In this document: in pieces, positions 1 to 7,736 of the stretch | Layout of the letters: each line of letters opens with the position of its first letter | How positions within the stretch are numbered: position 1 is the stretch's first letter | NCBI GenBank assembly: GCA_003242735.1 | Contig: QGVH01000005.1 | Coordinates: 1-64,000, forward strand | From: a bacterium | GTDB lineage: Bacteria; Gemmatimonadota; Gemmatimonadetes; Longimicrobiales; RSA9 | DNA length: 64,000 nt | Reading direction: 5' to 3' | Made by a program: the position numbers and the translations under genes | The notes under the pieces: generated by a model | Databases searched by the model: none | Told to the model about the DNA's origin: nothing | The model's input: the letters and a program-made list of their open reading frames with translations, nothing else

Positions 1-160
1 CGTAGAGCAAGACGTCCTCGTCGCACTCGATCAGCCGCACACCAGGATCGCCCAGGTGCCGCTCCACCCACTCCGTCGACACCAGCACCTCCGGCCGGGC
101 ATAGCCCCGCTGCTCAATGGGCGTGATCGCGGGACGCGTCTTCGTGTCCGCCACGGTCAT
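1..160 (-). CDS. Sulfurtransferase (rhodanese family), 5' part only
   Basis: The reading frame enters from the left edge, and only about the first 53 residues are visible. The segment [19 protein letters not shown] is the typical start of two-domain thiosulfate/3-mercaptopyruvate sulfurtransferases, which pass sulfane sulfur through a catalytic Cys. That Cys would lie outside the window. Two starts are possible. The ATG at 160 sits directly against an AAAGGAG Shine-Dalgarno. The in-frame GTG at 154 lies 6 bases after it and may be the true start. The gene is the last visible one of the sulfur-transfer operon, 57 bases after the MoeB-rhodanese stop. A sulfur-donor role for the carrier protein is inferred from this context. 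Confidence 0.8.
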   Translation of the reverse strand, partial: MTVADTKTRPAITPIEQRGYARPEVLVSTEWVERHLGDPGVRLIECDEDVLLY

Positions 161-216
161 CTCCTTTGCTCAAGAGTCAGCGTTCATGGTTTATCGCCAG
201 CTCCACGCACCCGGAC

Positions 217-1395
217 TCAGTACTTGGGCAGCGTGGGGTCCACCTCGTCCGCCCACGCGTGGATGCCGCCACGCAGATGCAGCACGCGCTGGAACCCGGC
301 CTCCTGGAGCAGCTTGACGGCCCGGGCGCTGCGCGAGCCCGTCCGACAGTGCACCACGATCTCGCCGGCGTCGCTCAACTCCGAGAGGCGATCGGGCAGC
401 TCGCCCAGCGGGATCAGGCGCGCGCCGCGGTCGCCGAGGTTCGCGATGTCCCACTCGTGCGGCTCGCGCACGTCGATCAGGGTGATCGGCTCGCCGGCAT
501 CGAGCCGATCGCGCAGCCTGGCCGCGCTGATCTCCGGGATGCCATCCGTCTCGACCCGCGGCTGGCGCAGGCCGCAGAACTCTTCGTAGTCGATCAGTTC
601 CGTGACGGTCGGCGCGTCGCCGCAGGCCGGACACGCCGGGTTGCGCCGCAGCGTCAGCTCGCGCCAGCGCATGGTCAGCGCATCGAAGAGCAGCAGACGG
701 CCGGCGAGGGTCTTCCCCTGCCCGATGATCAGCTTGATGGCCTCGAGCGCCTGGAGCGTCCCGATGATGCCGGGGAGCACGCCGAGCACCCCGCCCTCCG
801 CGCAGCTCGGCACGAGGCCGGGGGGCGGCGGCTCGCGGAACAGGCAGCGGTAGCACGGCCCGCCCTTCGTCGCGAACACCGAGACCTGCCCTTCGAAGCG
901 GAAGATCGAGCCGTAGACGTTCGGCTTGCCGAGCAGGACGCAGGCGTCGTTGACCAGGTACCGCGTGGGGAAGTTGTCCGTGCCGTCCACGATCACGTCG
1001 TAATCGGCCAGGATGTCCAGCGCGTTGTCGCTGGTCAGACGCGCCTGGTGCTGCACCACGCGGACGTTGGGGTTCACGTCCCGGATCCGCTCGGCCGCCG
1101 CTTCCAGCTTCGGCCGTCCCACGTCCTTGGTGCCGTAGAGCACCTGTCGCTGGAGGTTGGTCTCGTCCACGACGTCGAAGTCGACGATCCCGAGCGTGCC
1201 GACGCCCGCAGCGGCGAGGTAGAGGGCGGCCGGCGAGCCGAGCCCGCCCGTTCCCACGAGCAGCACCTTCGCCGCCTTGAGCTTGCGTTGCCCCTCCAGC
1301 CCGACCTCGGGCATGATGAGGTGACGGCTATATCGCTGCCTCTCGGCCGGCGTGAGCTCCGGCAGCGCGAGAGTCGCGGAATCGGTGTTGGTCAT
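217..1395 (-). CDS. MoeB/ThiF-type sulfur-carrier adenylyltransferase with C-terminal rhodanese domain
   Basis: The 392-residue protein is an E1-like enzyme that adenylates the C-terminal Gly of a ubiquitin-like carrier; a fused rhodanese domain can then supply the sulfur. Visible motifs are the ATP loop GTGGLGSP (48-55), zinc ligands C181/C184 and C255/C258, a conserved Cys in PSCAEGG (C198), and the rhodanese active site VVHCRTGSRSA with C350. This is the MoeZ/MOCS3 architecture and length. The start MTNTDSAT follows a GGGAAGGGA-type ribosome site; an upstream in-frame ATG at 1464 would overlap the preceding gene. It lies 24 bases after the JAMM gene. The partner here is probably the adjacent MoaD-like protein. 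No moaE or moaA is present to suggest molybdopterin synthesis. Confidence 0.92.
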   Translation of the reverse strand: MTNTDSATLALPELTPAERQRYSRHLIMPEVGLEGQRKLKAAKVLLVGTGGLGSPAALYLAAAGVGTLGIVDFDVVDETNLQRQVLYGTKDVGRPKLEAAAERIRDVNPNVRVVQHQARLTSDNALDILADYDVIVDGTDNFPTRYLVNDACVLLGKPNVYGSIFRFEGQVSVFATKGGPCYRCLFREPPPPGLVPSCAEGGVLGVLPGIIGTLQALEAIKLIIGQGKTLAGRLLLFDALTMRWRELTLRRNPACPACGDAPTVTELIDYEEFCGLRQPRVETDGIPEISAARLRDRLDAGEPITLIDVREPHEWDIANLGDRGARLIPLGELPDRLSELSDAGEIVVHCRTGSRSARAVKLLQEAGFQRVLHLRGGIHAWADEVDPTLPKY

Positions 1396-1418
1396 CGTTC
1401 CCTTCCCCTCGTTCGGGT

Positions 1419-1928
1419 TCAGCCGCACGGCGCGCCGCCGTGGGCGGGCAGGTGGTCCGGACACGGCGCGGGTTCGGAGCGCGGACGCACCGTCCGCAGG
1501 GTCAGCTCACGCGCGGCCGGCGCGTCTGCGCCGTCCAGCCACCACACGCGAGGTTGCCCCGCGGCGCCGCCCGAGACCGGCACGATCAGCCACACGGTCT
1601 CGGGCCACAGCCGCACGTATTCCATGTCGGTGGCCGACGGCTCCGCCGCGGCGTCCGGGTGCGAGTGGTAGAAGCCGAGGATCCGTTCCGGCGTGCCGCG
1701 CAGCGTGCGCTGCACGTTGATGATGACCCGCGGATCGATGGCGAAGCGGTGATGTCGCTCCTCGGCCGGTGCCACGTTCGGGCACGGCAGCGTCCGTGTC
1801 ACCCGGAGCGCGGCGCCGTCGCCGTCCGCGACGCCGATCAGCAGGCCACACACCTCGAGCGGGTAGCCGCCCGCGGCGTGTTCCAGGACCCGCGCGCCGA
1901 GCGCGGCCGGAATGCGCACCTCGGTCAC
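1419..1928 (-). CDS. JAMM/MPN metalloprotease (M67 family), Mec+/QbsD/HcyD-like
   Basis: This is a 169-residue single-domain JAB1/MPN protein. The zinc motif is complete: E25 in LEVCGLL, then H88 and H90 in FYHSHP, S98, and D101, giving HxHx10D. Bacterial family members next to sulfur carriers cleave a C-terminal residue or peptide from the carrier, either to expose Gly-Gly or to release an amino acid formed on it (Mec+ releases cysteine from CysO). The chosen GTG start overlaps the stop of the MoaD-like gene as GTGA, which shows tight translational coupling to its likely substrate. An in-frame ATG far upstream (2210) would run through the whole carrier gene and is rejected. Confidence 0.88.
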   Translation of the reverse strand: MTEVRIPAALGARVLEHAAGGYPLEVCGLLIGVADGDGAALRVTRTLPCPNVAPAEERHHRFAIDPRVIINVQRTLRGTPERILGFYHSHPDAAAEPSATDMEYVRLWPETVWLIVPVSGGAAGQPRVWWLDGADAPAARELTLRTVRPRSEPAPCPDHLPAHGGAPCG

Positions 1929-2203
1929 CGGCCGCCCGCGATGCTCGGCACGATGGAGATCTCGTCTCCATCGCGGACCGGAGTGCGCAGGTCCTGCGCG
2001 AAGCGGATGTCGTCCCCGTTCACGAAGACGTTCAGGAACGGGCGCAGGCTGCCGTCTTCCGTGGTGATGCGCTCCAGGAAGCCGGCGTACTCGCGGCCGA
2101 CGTCGGCGAGCACGTCGGCGACCGTCGCCCCCGTCGCGACGACCTCGTCCCGTCCGCCGGTGAGGCGGCGCAGGACCGTCGGGATGCGGACCGTCACTGG
2201 CAT
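1925..2203 (-). CDS. MoaD/ThiS-family ubiquitin-like sulfur carrier ending in Gly-Gly-Arg
   Basis: A 92-residue beta-grasp protein of the MoaD/CysO type: MPVTVRIPTVLRR at the N-terminus, FLNVFVNGDDIR in the middle and DGDEISIVPSIAGG near the end. Family members carry sulfur as a thiocarboxylate on the terminal Gly-Gly. Here one Arg follows the GG, so the tail must be trimmed before an E1 enzyme could use it; the coupled JAMM protease is the obvious candidate. The ribosome site GAGGAGAGG lies about 6 bases before the ATG. It starts 37 bases after the PLP enzyme and overlaps the JAMM gene by 4 bases. CysO/HcyS-like function is favoured over MoaD because of these neighbours. Confidence 0.9.
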   Translation of the reverse strand: MPVTVRIPTVLRRLTGGRDEVVATGATVADVLADVGREYAGFLERITTEDGSLRPFLNVFVNGDDIRFAQDLRTPVRDGDEISIVPSIAGGR

Positions 2204-2239
2204 GGTTCACCTCTCCTCACTGATACCGGCAATGCATGT

Positions 2240-3508
2240 TCAGGATCGCGCGAAGGCCGCCCCGGCCTCCTCCGCCGCGCTCTCGACCAGTCGCGCGACG
2301 TCGGCCAGGCGGGCGTCGATCACGGGGCCGAGCTCCAGCGCACCGCTCACGGCGTCCGGCGTCTTGAGACCGTTGCCGGTGATGCAGAGCACGGTCGGGC
2401 CGTCGGTGGCGAGGCGGCCCTGCGCGGCGAGCTTGCGGGCGACGGCCACCGTGACGCCGCCTGCGGTCTCGGTGAAGATCCCCTCGTGTTGCGCCAGCAA
2501 GCGGATGCCCTCGACGATCTCCTCGTCCGTGACCGCTTCGGCCCAGCCGTTGGACTCGCGGATCGCCTGGATCGCGAACGGCCCGTCCGCCGGGTTGCCG
2601 ATGGCGAGGGAGCGCGCGATGGTGTTCGGCCGCACCGGCCGCACGTGCGTCTCGCCGCGGTGCAGCGCCTCGACGATGGGCGCGCAGCCCGCGGCCTGCG
2701 CGCCGAAAACGCGCGTCTGCGCTGCACCAGGCGCGAGGCCGAAGCGTTCCAGCTCGAGGAACGCCTTGCGTAGCTTGGTCAGCAGCGAGCCGCCGGCCAT
2801 GGGCGCCACGACGTTGGCGGGCGGCCGCCAGCCGAGCTGCTCGACGATCTCGAAGCCCACGGTCTTGGATCCCTCGGCGTAGTACGGCCGCAGGTTGACG
2901 TTGACGATGCCCCAGCCCCAGCGGTCCGCGACCTCGGCGCAGAGACGGTTCACGTCGTCGTAGACGCCGCGGACGCGGACCAGACGCGGCCCGTAGATCG
3001 CCGTCGCGATGATCTTCTCGCGCTCGAGGTCTTCCGGGATGAAGATCCAGGCAGGCAGTCCCGCGCTCGCGGCGCGTGCGGCCACCGCGTTGGCCAGGTT
3101 GCCCGTGGACGCGCAGCCGACGGCGGGGAGGCCGAACTCGAGCGCACGGTTCACGGCGACCGCGACCACGCGATCCTTGAACGAGAGGGTCGGCGGGTTC
3201 ACCGCGTCGTTCTTGATCCACAGGTCTTCGATCCCGATCGCCTTGCCGAGCGAAGGCGCGGGGACGAGCGGGGTGAAGCCGACGTCGTGGCCGACGCGCG
3301 GCTCGCCGTCCAGCGGCAGCAGCTCACGGTACCGCCACAGGTTGGGCGGCCGTGCCGCGATGGCCTCGCGGCTGAGCGAGGCGGCGATCGCGGCGTCGTC
3401 GTACACCACCTCCAGCGGGCCGAAACACGCCTCGCAGACATGGACCGGCGCCGCGGGCACGGTCTCGCCGCACAGGCGACAGCGCAGGAACTGCGTGGTC
3501 GTCGTCAT
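2240..3508 (-). CDS. Threonine-synthase-like fold-type II PLP enzyme with N-terminal zinc ribbon
   Basis: The 422-residue protein carries a CxxC...CxxC zinc ribbon (C10/C13/C25/C28), the PLP lysine in PTLSFKDR (K111) and the loop ASTGNLANAVAA, the layout of bacterial and archaeal threonine synthases. The standard reaction is O-phosphohomoserine to threonine. Its operon partners are all sulfur-transfer proteins, and its leader peptide is rich in Cys and Met codons. A sulfhydrylase on O-phosphoserine or O-phosphohomoserine, using the carrier thiocarboxylate, is therefore a serious alternative; related fold-type II enzymes (CysM, archaeal O-phosphoserine sulfhydrylase) do this. Sequence alone does not decide. 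It is the first structural gene of the operon, with a GGTGGGAGG ribosome site and an attenuator-like leader just upstream. Confidence 0.85.
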   Translation of the reverse strand: MTTTTQFLRCRLCGETVPAAPVHVCEACFGPLEVVYDDAAIAASLSREAIAARPPNLWRYRELLPLDGEPRVGHDVGFTPLVPAPSLGKAIGIEDLWIKNDAVNPPTLSFKDRVVAVAVNRALEFGLPAVGCASTGNLANAVAARAASAGLPAWIFIPEDLEREKIIATAIYGPRLVRVRGVYDDVNRLCAEVADRWGWGIVNVNLRPYYAEGSKTVGFEIVEQLGWRPPANVVAPMAGGSLLTKLRKAFLELERFGLAPGAAQTRVFGAQAAGCAPIVEALHRGETHVRPVRPNTIARSLAIGNPADGPFAIQAIRESNGWAEAVTDEEIVEGIRLLAQHEGIFTETAGGVTVAVARKLAAQGRLATDGPTVLCITGNGLKTPDAVSGALELGPVIDARLADVARLVESAAEEAGAAFARS

Positions 3509-3535
3509 CCTCCCACCTTTGGTTCCGGGGCAACG

Positions 3536-3567
3536 AAAAACCCCGACCTGCGCGGGGCAGGCCGGGG
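3536..3567 (-). terminator. Intrinsic terminator / attenuator in the leader of the sulfur operon
   Basis: On the minus strand an 11-bp stem (CCCCGGCCTGC with GCAGGTCGGGG, one G-U pair) and a 5-base loop CCCGC are followed at once by TTTTT. It lies between the leader-peptide stop (3605) and the PLP-enzyme start (3508), 28 bases before that start. A terminator inside a 5' leader, after a Cys/Met-rich peptide and before the first structural gene, is the standard layout of transcription attenuation. Confidence 0.85.
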
Positions 3568-3604
3568 TGGCTTCGCTCTCGGTTCTCTGTGCGCGTGCTG
3601 CGCT

Positions 3605-3700
3605 TCACCGATGCAGCGGTCTCCCACGCCCGTCTCCCCGCCGGGGGAAGGCGCGCATGCAGCACATGCACATGCACATCGTACAGGCGTGGCAGCCCAT
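3605..3700 (-). CDS. Cys/Met-rich leader peptide, predicted attenuator uORF
   Basis: A 31-codon ORF begins MGCHACTMCMCMCCM, so 6 of the first 15 codons are Cys (five TGC, one TGT) and 5 are Met. The rest is Arg/Gly-rich and ends in TGA. A GAGGAG ribosome site lies 9 bases before the ATG. Promoter, leader ORF, 38-base spacer, intrinsic terminator and biosynthetic operon follow in the order of the trp and his attenuators. Polycysteine leader ORFs that respond to cysteine are known from mycobacteria. The inference is that ribosomes stalling at the Cys codons during cysteine shortage prevent formation of the terminator. Methionine sensing is possible because four internal codons are Met. No antiterminator fold was computed. 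Confidence 0.8.
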   Translation of the reverse strand: MGCHACTMCMCMCCMRAFPRRGDGRGRPLHR

Positions 3701-3765
3701 CGGTGGCCGCTCCTCGGGTCCTGATGAACGAATCGCCCGGCTGGACCGTGCCGCCGGGCGGTCGC

Positions 3766-3794
3766 ACTTTAGCACTTGTTGAACGTGGCTGCAA
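3766..3794 (-). promoter_or_regulatory. Sigma70-type promoter of the sulfur operon
   Basis: On the minus strand TTGCAG, a 17-base spacer and TAAAGT match 4 of 6 bases each to the -35 and -10 consensus. Transcription would start near 3759, about 60 bases before the leader-peptide ATG. No other credible -10 is seen between here and the leader. Confidence 0.6.
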
Positions 3795-3866
3795 GCGGCG
3801 GCAAATCACCACGGTCGCACGAGGCGACACTGGAGAATGACGAGCGACGCCGGAGTTGTCAACCCC

Positions 3867-6767
3867 TCAGGATGCACCCGGGCTCTCCGGCGCGCCGCCG
3901 GCGCCCCCTGAGTCCGTGCCGGTGGTATCCGGCCGCGCCGGATCCGACGGCGCGGCACCGCCGCCCCGGAGCTGGTCGGCCCGGCGCCGCGCCTCCGCGA
4001 TGATCTGCTCGGCGCGCTCGTCGGCCTCGCGGAGGATCCGCGCGGCGGCGTCATCGCCTTCCTTGCGCATGCGGTCGGCCGCGAGCCGCGCGGCCGCGCG
4101 GGCGGCGACGCCGTCGGCCCGGGCCACGAGCGAGTCCGCACGCTGGTAGGCCTCGGACCTGGTGCGCTCCGCCAGGCGCTGCGCCTCGGCGCGAATGGCG
4201 GCGGCGCGCTCCTCGGCCTCGCGCACGAGCTGGTCCGCCTCCGCGGCGAGGCGTGCACGCGCGGAGTCGACGCGCTCCTCGGCCCTGCGCTGCACGTCCT
4301 CGAGCCGGGACTCGACCTCCTCGCGCACCGCGCGCTCCACGGCCTCCCGCGCAGCAGTCACCACGCGGCCGGCGTCCACGCTGACCGAAGGCTCCGTCAC
4401 CGTGCCGGTGAGCCGGACGCCCAGCTCGACCACATCCCCCGGCTGCAGGTCCAGGCCGACCCTCTGTCCCTGCCCGAGCAGCGACGCCAATGCCTGGTTC
4501 GCTTCCGTCCCCAGCAGCTCCCGCGGGATGTCGAAGCGCAGCGTGTAGTCGATGGACCGGTCGATGCCGTTGGAGCCGGCGACCCGCACCGCGATGTCGC
4601 CCAGCCGCACGTCGAACGGCTGGAGGTGCAGACGCCCATCCCGGATCTCGAACGTCGAGCGGAGCGCGTTGATCGTGGGATCCGCGAGCTCGCGGATCTT
4701 CAGCATCTGGGAGAGCCGCTCCAGCGCCGGGAAGTCCTGGATCACCACCTGCGTCGTCGCCAGCTCACCCCGCCCGTTCAGCACGTCGAAGACGGGCGTC
4801 ATGTCCGCGCCGAGCAGGCCCCGCACGCCGACGTCGGCGGAGAAGCGGCCCTGCGCCCAGCGCGCCACGGGCGCCAGGAGCTGCACCGTGTTGAACGCCG
4901 CGAACGTGGACGGGATGTCCAGGTCCACGAGCCGGAGCCGCGCATCGAACGCCGGCAGCGCGGTGTCCGCCGTCTCGTAGAACCCGCTGACCGCGATCTC
5001 GCCGCCGAGCGTCCGGACCGTGAAGTCCTCCAGCGTCAGACGCTGGTTCCTCACGACCAGCACGCCCCGGGCGTCCGTCATCTCGAGCTTGCCGAACGTC
5101 ACGCGGTCCGCGGTCGCGTCCAGCGTGAAGTCGATGCCCGGCGGCACCGGGATGACCTCGCGGTCCTCCTCCTGCGAGCGCCACTCGTCCAGGACGAACT
5201 GCGTGCTGTGGAGCCGCGCGCTCCCCCGCAGGTCCTCGTCCCGCAGCGCGAAGCCGAGCAGGTTCTCGAGGCGTCCCGTCAGCGAGAGGTCGCTGGAGCC
5301 GATGCGGCCCCGGAAGGTGGCGAGCTCGGCCGCCTGCGGCGTGAAGCGCAGCAACGCCTCCTCCACGCTCAACGCGTGGGGCAGGTTCGCCGTGCGGACC
5401 GCGATGCCCCGCGCCTCGACGTTCCCGCTCGCGGCGACGCGGTCGTAGCGCGCCTCGTCGATCCACGAGAGGCGCGTGCGCACCGCGGCGTTCGCCGCGA
5501 CGACGCCCGTCAGCTCCTCGACGGCCTCGAGCTTCACCGTCTGCGCCAGCTTGGCGAGGTCGAGCCGCCCCTCCACGCGCAGGTCCACGTCGGGATCCGA
5601 GACGGGCGTGCGCAGTCTCAGCGAGGCGTCCACCGGGTCGTCGCCGATGACGACGTGCAGGCGCTCGAGGTCCACGACGGTGCTGTCCACGTGGCCGCCG
5701 GGGTTGCGAATGGAGAGGTCCAGCACGATGTCCCTCGCCGGGAGCGGCAGGTCCGGGTAGCGGAACGTGCCGTCCGCCACCGTCGCCTGGACCGTGAACG
5801 CCGGGAACGCATCCTCGCCGAACGCGCCCTTGACCGTGCCGGACACCGCCATCGTGCCCGTCGTCTGGAGACGCTCGAAGTCCTGCGCGTAGATCGCCGG
5901 GACCAGCGAGAGGATGTGCCGGAAGTCCGTCTCCGGCGCGCCGAACGTGAGGTCCAGCTCGGTGCGGCCCTCGGCCAACGTCACGGCGCCCGAGAAGCGG
6001 AGCGGCAGGTCGTTGATGCGGACCTCGTTGTCGCGGAACGCGAAACGCTTCTGCGCCATGTCCGCGTCGAGGTCGGCGGTGACGACGACGCGGACGCCGT
6101 GGAGGTACGGCACACCCGCGAAGGTGAACGAGACCTCGTCGGCGCCGGCGCGGGTGCTCAACACGAACGCTTCGCGCGAGAAGTCGCCGGAGAGCGACTG
6201 GGTGAGTCCGGCGACGCGCACCGCGGTGCCGGTCTTCGCGTCGTCGTACGTGAGGGTGGCGTCCCGGATCTCGAGGCTGCGCAGGCTCACGGCGAGCCCG
6301 CGGCCCTCGGCGACGGCTACGCCAGCGACGACCGTGTCGGGCGTCACATCCTTTCCGATGTCCCAGTTGGCGGTGCCCTCCTCGAGCACCCGGAAGTGGA
6401 GCACGGGCCGGTGCAGCTCGATGGACCGCACGACGACTGGCCCGCTGCCGAAGACGGCGCGGAGCACGCTGGGCAGGCTGAAGACGAGCCGGAAGCTGCC
6501 GATCGCGGCCAGGGTGTCGCCCTCGAACGGGCCGGTGCCGATGACGGTGAGGCCGTCGAGCCGGACGGCCACGTTGGGGAAACTGCGGAAGAACGTGATG
6601 CCGACGTCGCTCCAGTCCACCTGCGCGTCGACGCTCTCGTTCACGGCTGTCCGCACCCCTCGGGCGACGGGGCCACGCGCGATGAGGGGGAGGACGAACG
6701 CCAGGGCCAGGAGGACGAGGGCGCAGCCGGCGACGGTACCGATGAGGATCTTGCGCGAACGCGTCAT
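3867..6767 (-). CDS. AsmA-family protein with long coiled-coil C-terminal tail
   Basis: The 966-residue protein has one N-terminal membrane anchor (about residues 8-30) and then repeated beta-rich segments such as VAVRLDGLTVIGTGPFEGDTLA and FEIRDGRLHLQPFDVRLG, typical of AsmA/TamB-like proteins that span the periplasm and move or organise outer-membrane lipids. The last 150 residues are unusual. From about 800 to 930 there is an Ala/Glu/Arg-rich heptad region (RAEERVDSARARLAAEADQL), then a Gly/Pro/Ser-rich end. The coiled coil is not part of the core family and suggests a partner or oligomerisation. It is transcribed toward the sulfur operon but ends about 70 bases before that promoter, so it is a separate unit. 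Confidence 0.8.
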   Translation of the reverse strand: MTRSRKILIGTVAGCALVLLALAFVLPLIARGPVARGVRTAVNESVDAQVDWSDVGITFFRSFPNVAVRLDGLTVIGTGPFEGDTLAAIGSFRLVFSLPSVLRAVFGSGPVVVRSIELHRPVLHFRVLEEGTANWDIGKDVTPDTVVAGVAVAEGRGLAVSLRSLEIRDATLTYDDAKTGTAVRVAGLTQSLSGDFSREAFVLSTRAGADEVSFTFAGVPYLHGVRVVVTADLDADMAQKRFAFRDNEVRINDLPLRFSGAVTLAEGRTELDLTFGAPETDFRHILSLVPAIYAQDFERLQTTGTMAVSGTVKGAFGEDAFPAFTVQATVADGTFRYPDLPLPARDIVLDLSIRNPGGHVDSTVVDLERLHVVIGDDPVDASLRLRTPVSDPDVDLRVEGRLDLAKLAQTVKLEAVEELTGVVAANAAVRTRLSWIDEARYDRVAASGNVEARGIAVRTANLPHALSVEEALLRFTPQAAELATFRGRIGSSDLSLTGRLENLLGFALRDEDLRGSARLHSTQFVLDEWRSQEEDREVIPVPPGIDFTLDATADRVTFGKLEMTDARGVLVVRNQRLTLEDFTVRTLGGEIAVSGFYETADTALPAFDARLRLVDLDIPSTFAAFNTVQLLAPVARWAQGRFSADVGVRGLLGADMTPVFDVLNGRGELATTQVVIQDFPALERLSQMLKIRELADPTINALRSTFEIRDGRLHLQPFDVRLGDIAVRVAGSNGIDRSIDYTLRFDIPRELLGTEANQALASLLGQGQRVGLDLQPGDVVELGVRLTGTVTEPSVSVDAGRVVTAAREAVERAVREEVESRLEDVQRRAEERVDSARARLAAEADQLVREAEERAAAIRAEAQRLAERTRSEAYQRADSLVARADGVAARAAARLAADRMRKEGDDAAARILREADERAEQIIAEARRRADQLRGGGAAPSDPARPDTTGTDSGGAGGAPESPGAS

Positions 6768-6821
6768 GCTACGGTTCCCGGTGCTGGTCCGGAGCCGAAG
6801 GGTCGTACCTGCGTTCTACGT

Positions 6822-7736
6822 TTACCACGGTGGAGGGGGTGGGGGTCCAGGAGGGCGGCCCTCGACGAGGGTGTCCTCGGCCGGCCGCTGCGCGAGTCGT
6901 TGTGGGAGGACCAGGCCGACGCCGATGGCCAGACCGGCCGCCGGGCTGAACGGCTCGAGCCCGTGGACCAGCAGGAGTTCGACCCATCGTTTCTGTCCGG
7001 CGCGAAGGCCGAGGCGCAGCTCGCGGAGCTCCTCCGTGCCGCGGGGCGCTCGGTGATCCAGGCCATCCTCCTGGCCCACCAGCCCGATCCTCGGCATCAG
7101 CCAGTCGTGCCGGTACTCGACGGCGAACGCGTACAGCCAGAGGTCCGACTGCTCGAAGCCCGGATCGCGTGTGCCGTGGATGCCGAGGCCCGATTCTGCG
7201 GAGAGCGTGAAGCGCCCGGCGCGCCATCGGGCGGCGACGAGGGCGAAGAAGTCGGTCGCGTCCCGTTCGAGGCCGACGCGGTTGTCCGTGGTGGGAAGGC
7301 GAGTGCCGAAGCGGAGCGCCAGATCGACGGGCACGCGGTCCCGTGTGAGCCGCACCACGGTGGCCAGCTCCCAGTCACCGGCGTCCCTGCGCCGGCCGTC
7401 GGCTCCTGCGCTCACGCCGTCGGCGGGTGCTTCGAGGCGCGCCTCGTCGCGGAACACGCGGAGCGCCGTGCCGGAGGCCTCGATGAGGACCCGCCCGGTG
7501 CGCCACGACGCGCGGACGAGCCCGAGCTCCCAGAGCCGGCCCCGCACGCCGGCGAGCGATGCGCGCTGGCCCTCGTACACCGCGACGCCGAGCCCGAGTC
7601 GGATGGGCTCTCTCGAATCGAAGGCGTCCCACTCGAAGGGGTCCAGAGGGCGGAGCTGGGCCGCGAGCGGGGGAACGAACAACGCCGCGGCGGCGAGAAT
7701 GCATGCGACGCCAGCGGCCCGTGCAAGCGCGAGCAT
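6822..7736 (-). CDS. Exported, probably outer-membrane beta-barrel protein of unknown function
   Basis: A 304-residue protein with a signal peptide (MLALARAAGVACILAAAALF, cleavage after PPLAAQ). After it come alternating strands rich in Arg/Glu and aromatic residues (LWELGLVRASWRTGRVLIEA, FTLSAESGLGIHG), as expected for barrel strands. It ends in a Pro run (PPGPPPPPPW) rather than a terminal Phe. I recognise no named family. An in-frame ATG at 7838 would put the signal peptide 34 residues inside the protein, so the internal Met at 7736 was chosen. It ends 54 bases before the AsmA-like gene in the same direction, so the two may share a transcript. Confidence 0.55.
   Translation of the reverse strand: MLALARAAGVACILAAAALFVPPLAAQLRPLDPFEWDAFDSREPIRLGLGVAVYEGQRASLAGVRGRLWELGLVRASWRTGRVLIEASGTALRVFRDEARLEAPADGVSAGADGRRRDAGDWELATVVRLTRDRVPVDLALRFGTRLPTTDNRVGLERDATDFFALVAARWRAGRFTLSAESGLGIHGTRDPGFEQSDLWLYAFAVEYRHDWLMPRIGLVGQEDGLDHRAPRGTEELRELRLGLRAGQKRWVELLLVHGLEPFSPAAGLAIGVGLVLPQRLAQRPAEDTLVEGRPPGPPPPPPW

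Noticed and set aside
217..2203. Molybdopterin synthesis operon (moaD, moeB)
   Set aside because: There is no moaE, moaA or moaC, the carrier is coupled to a JAMM protease, and the operon begins with a PLP amino acid enzyme behind a Cys-rich leader.
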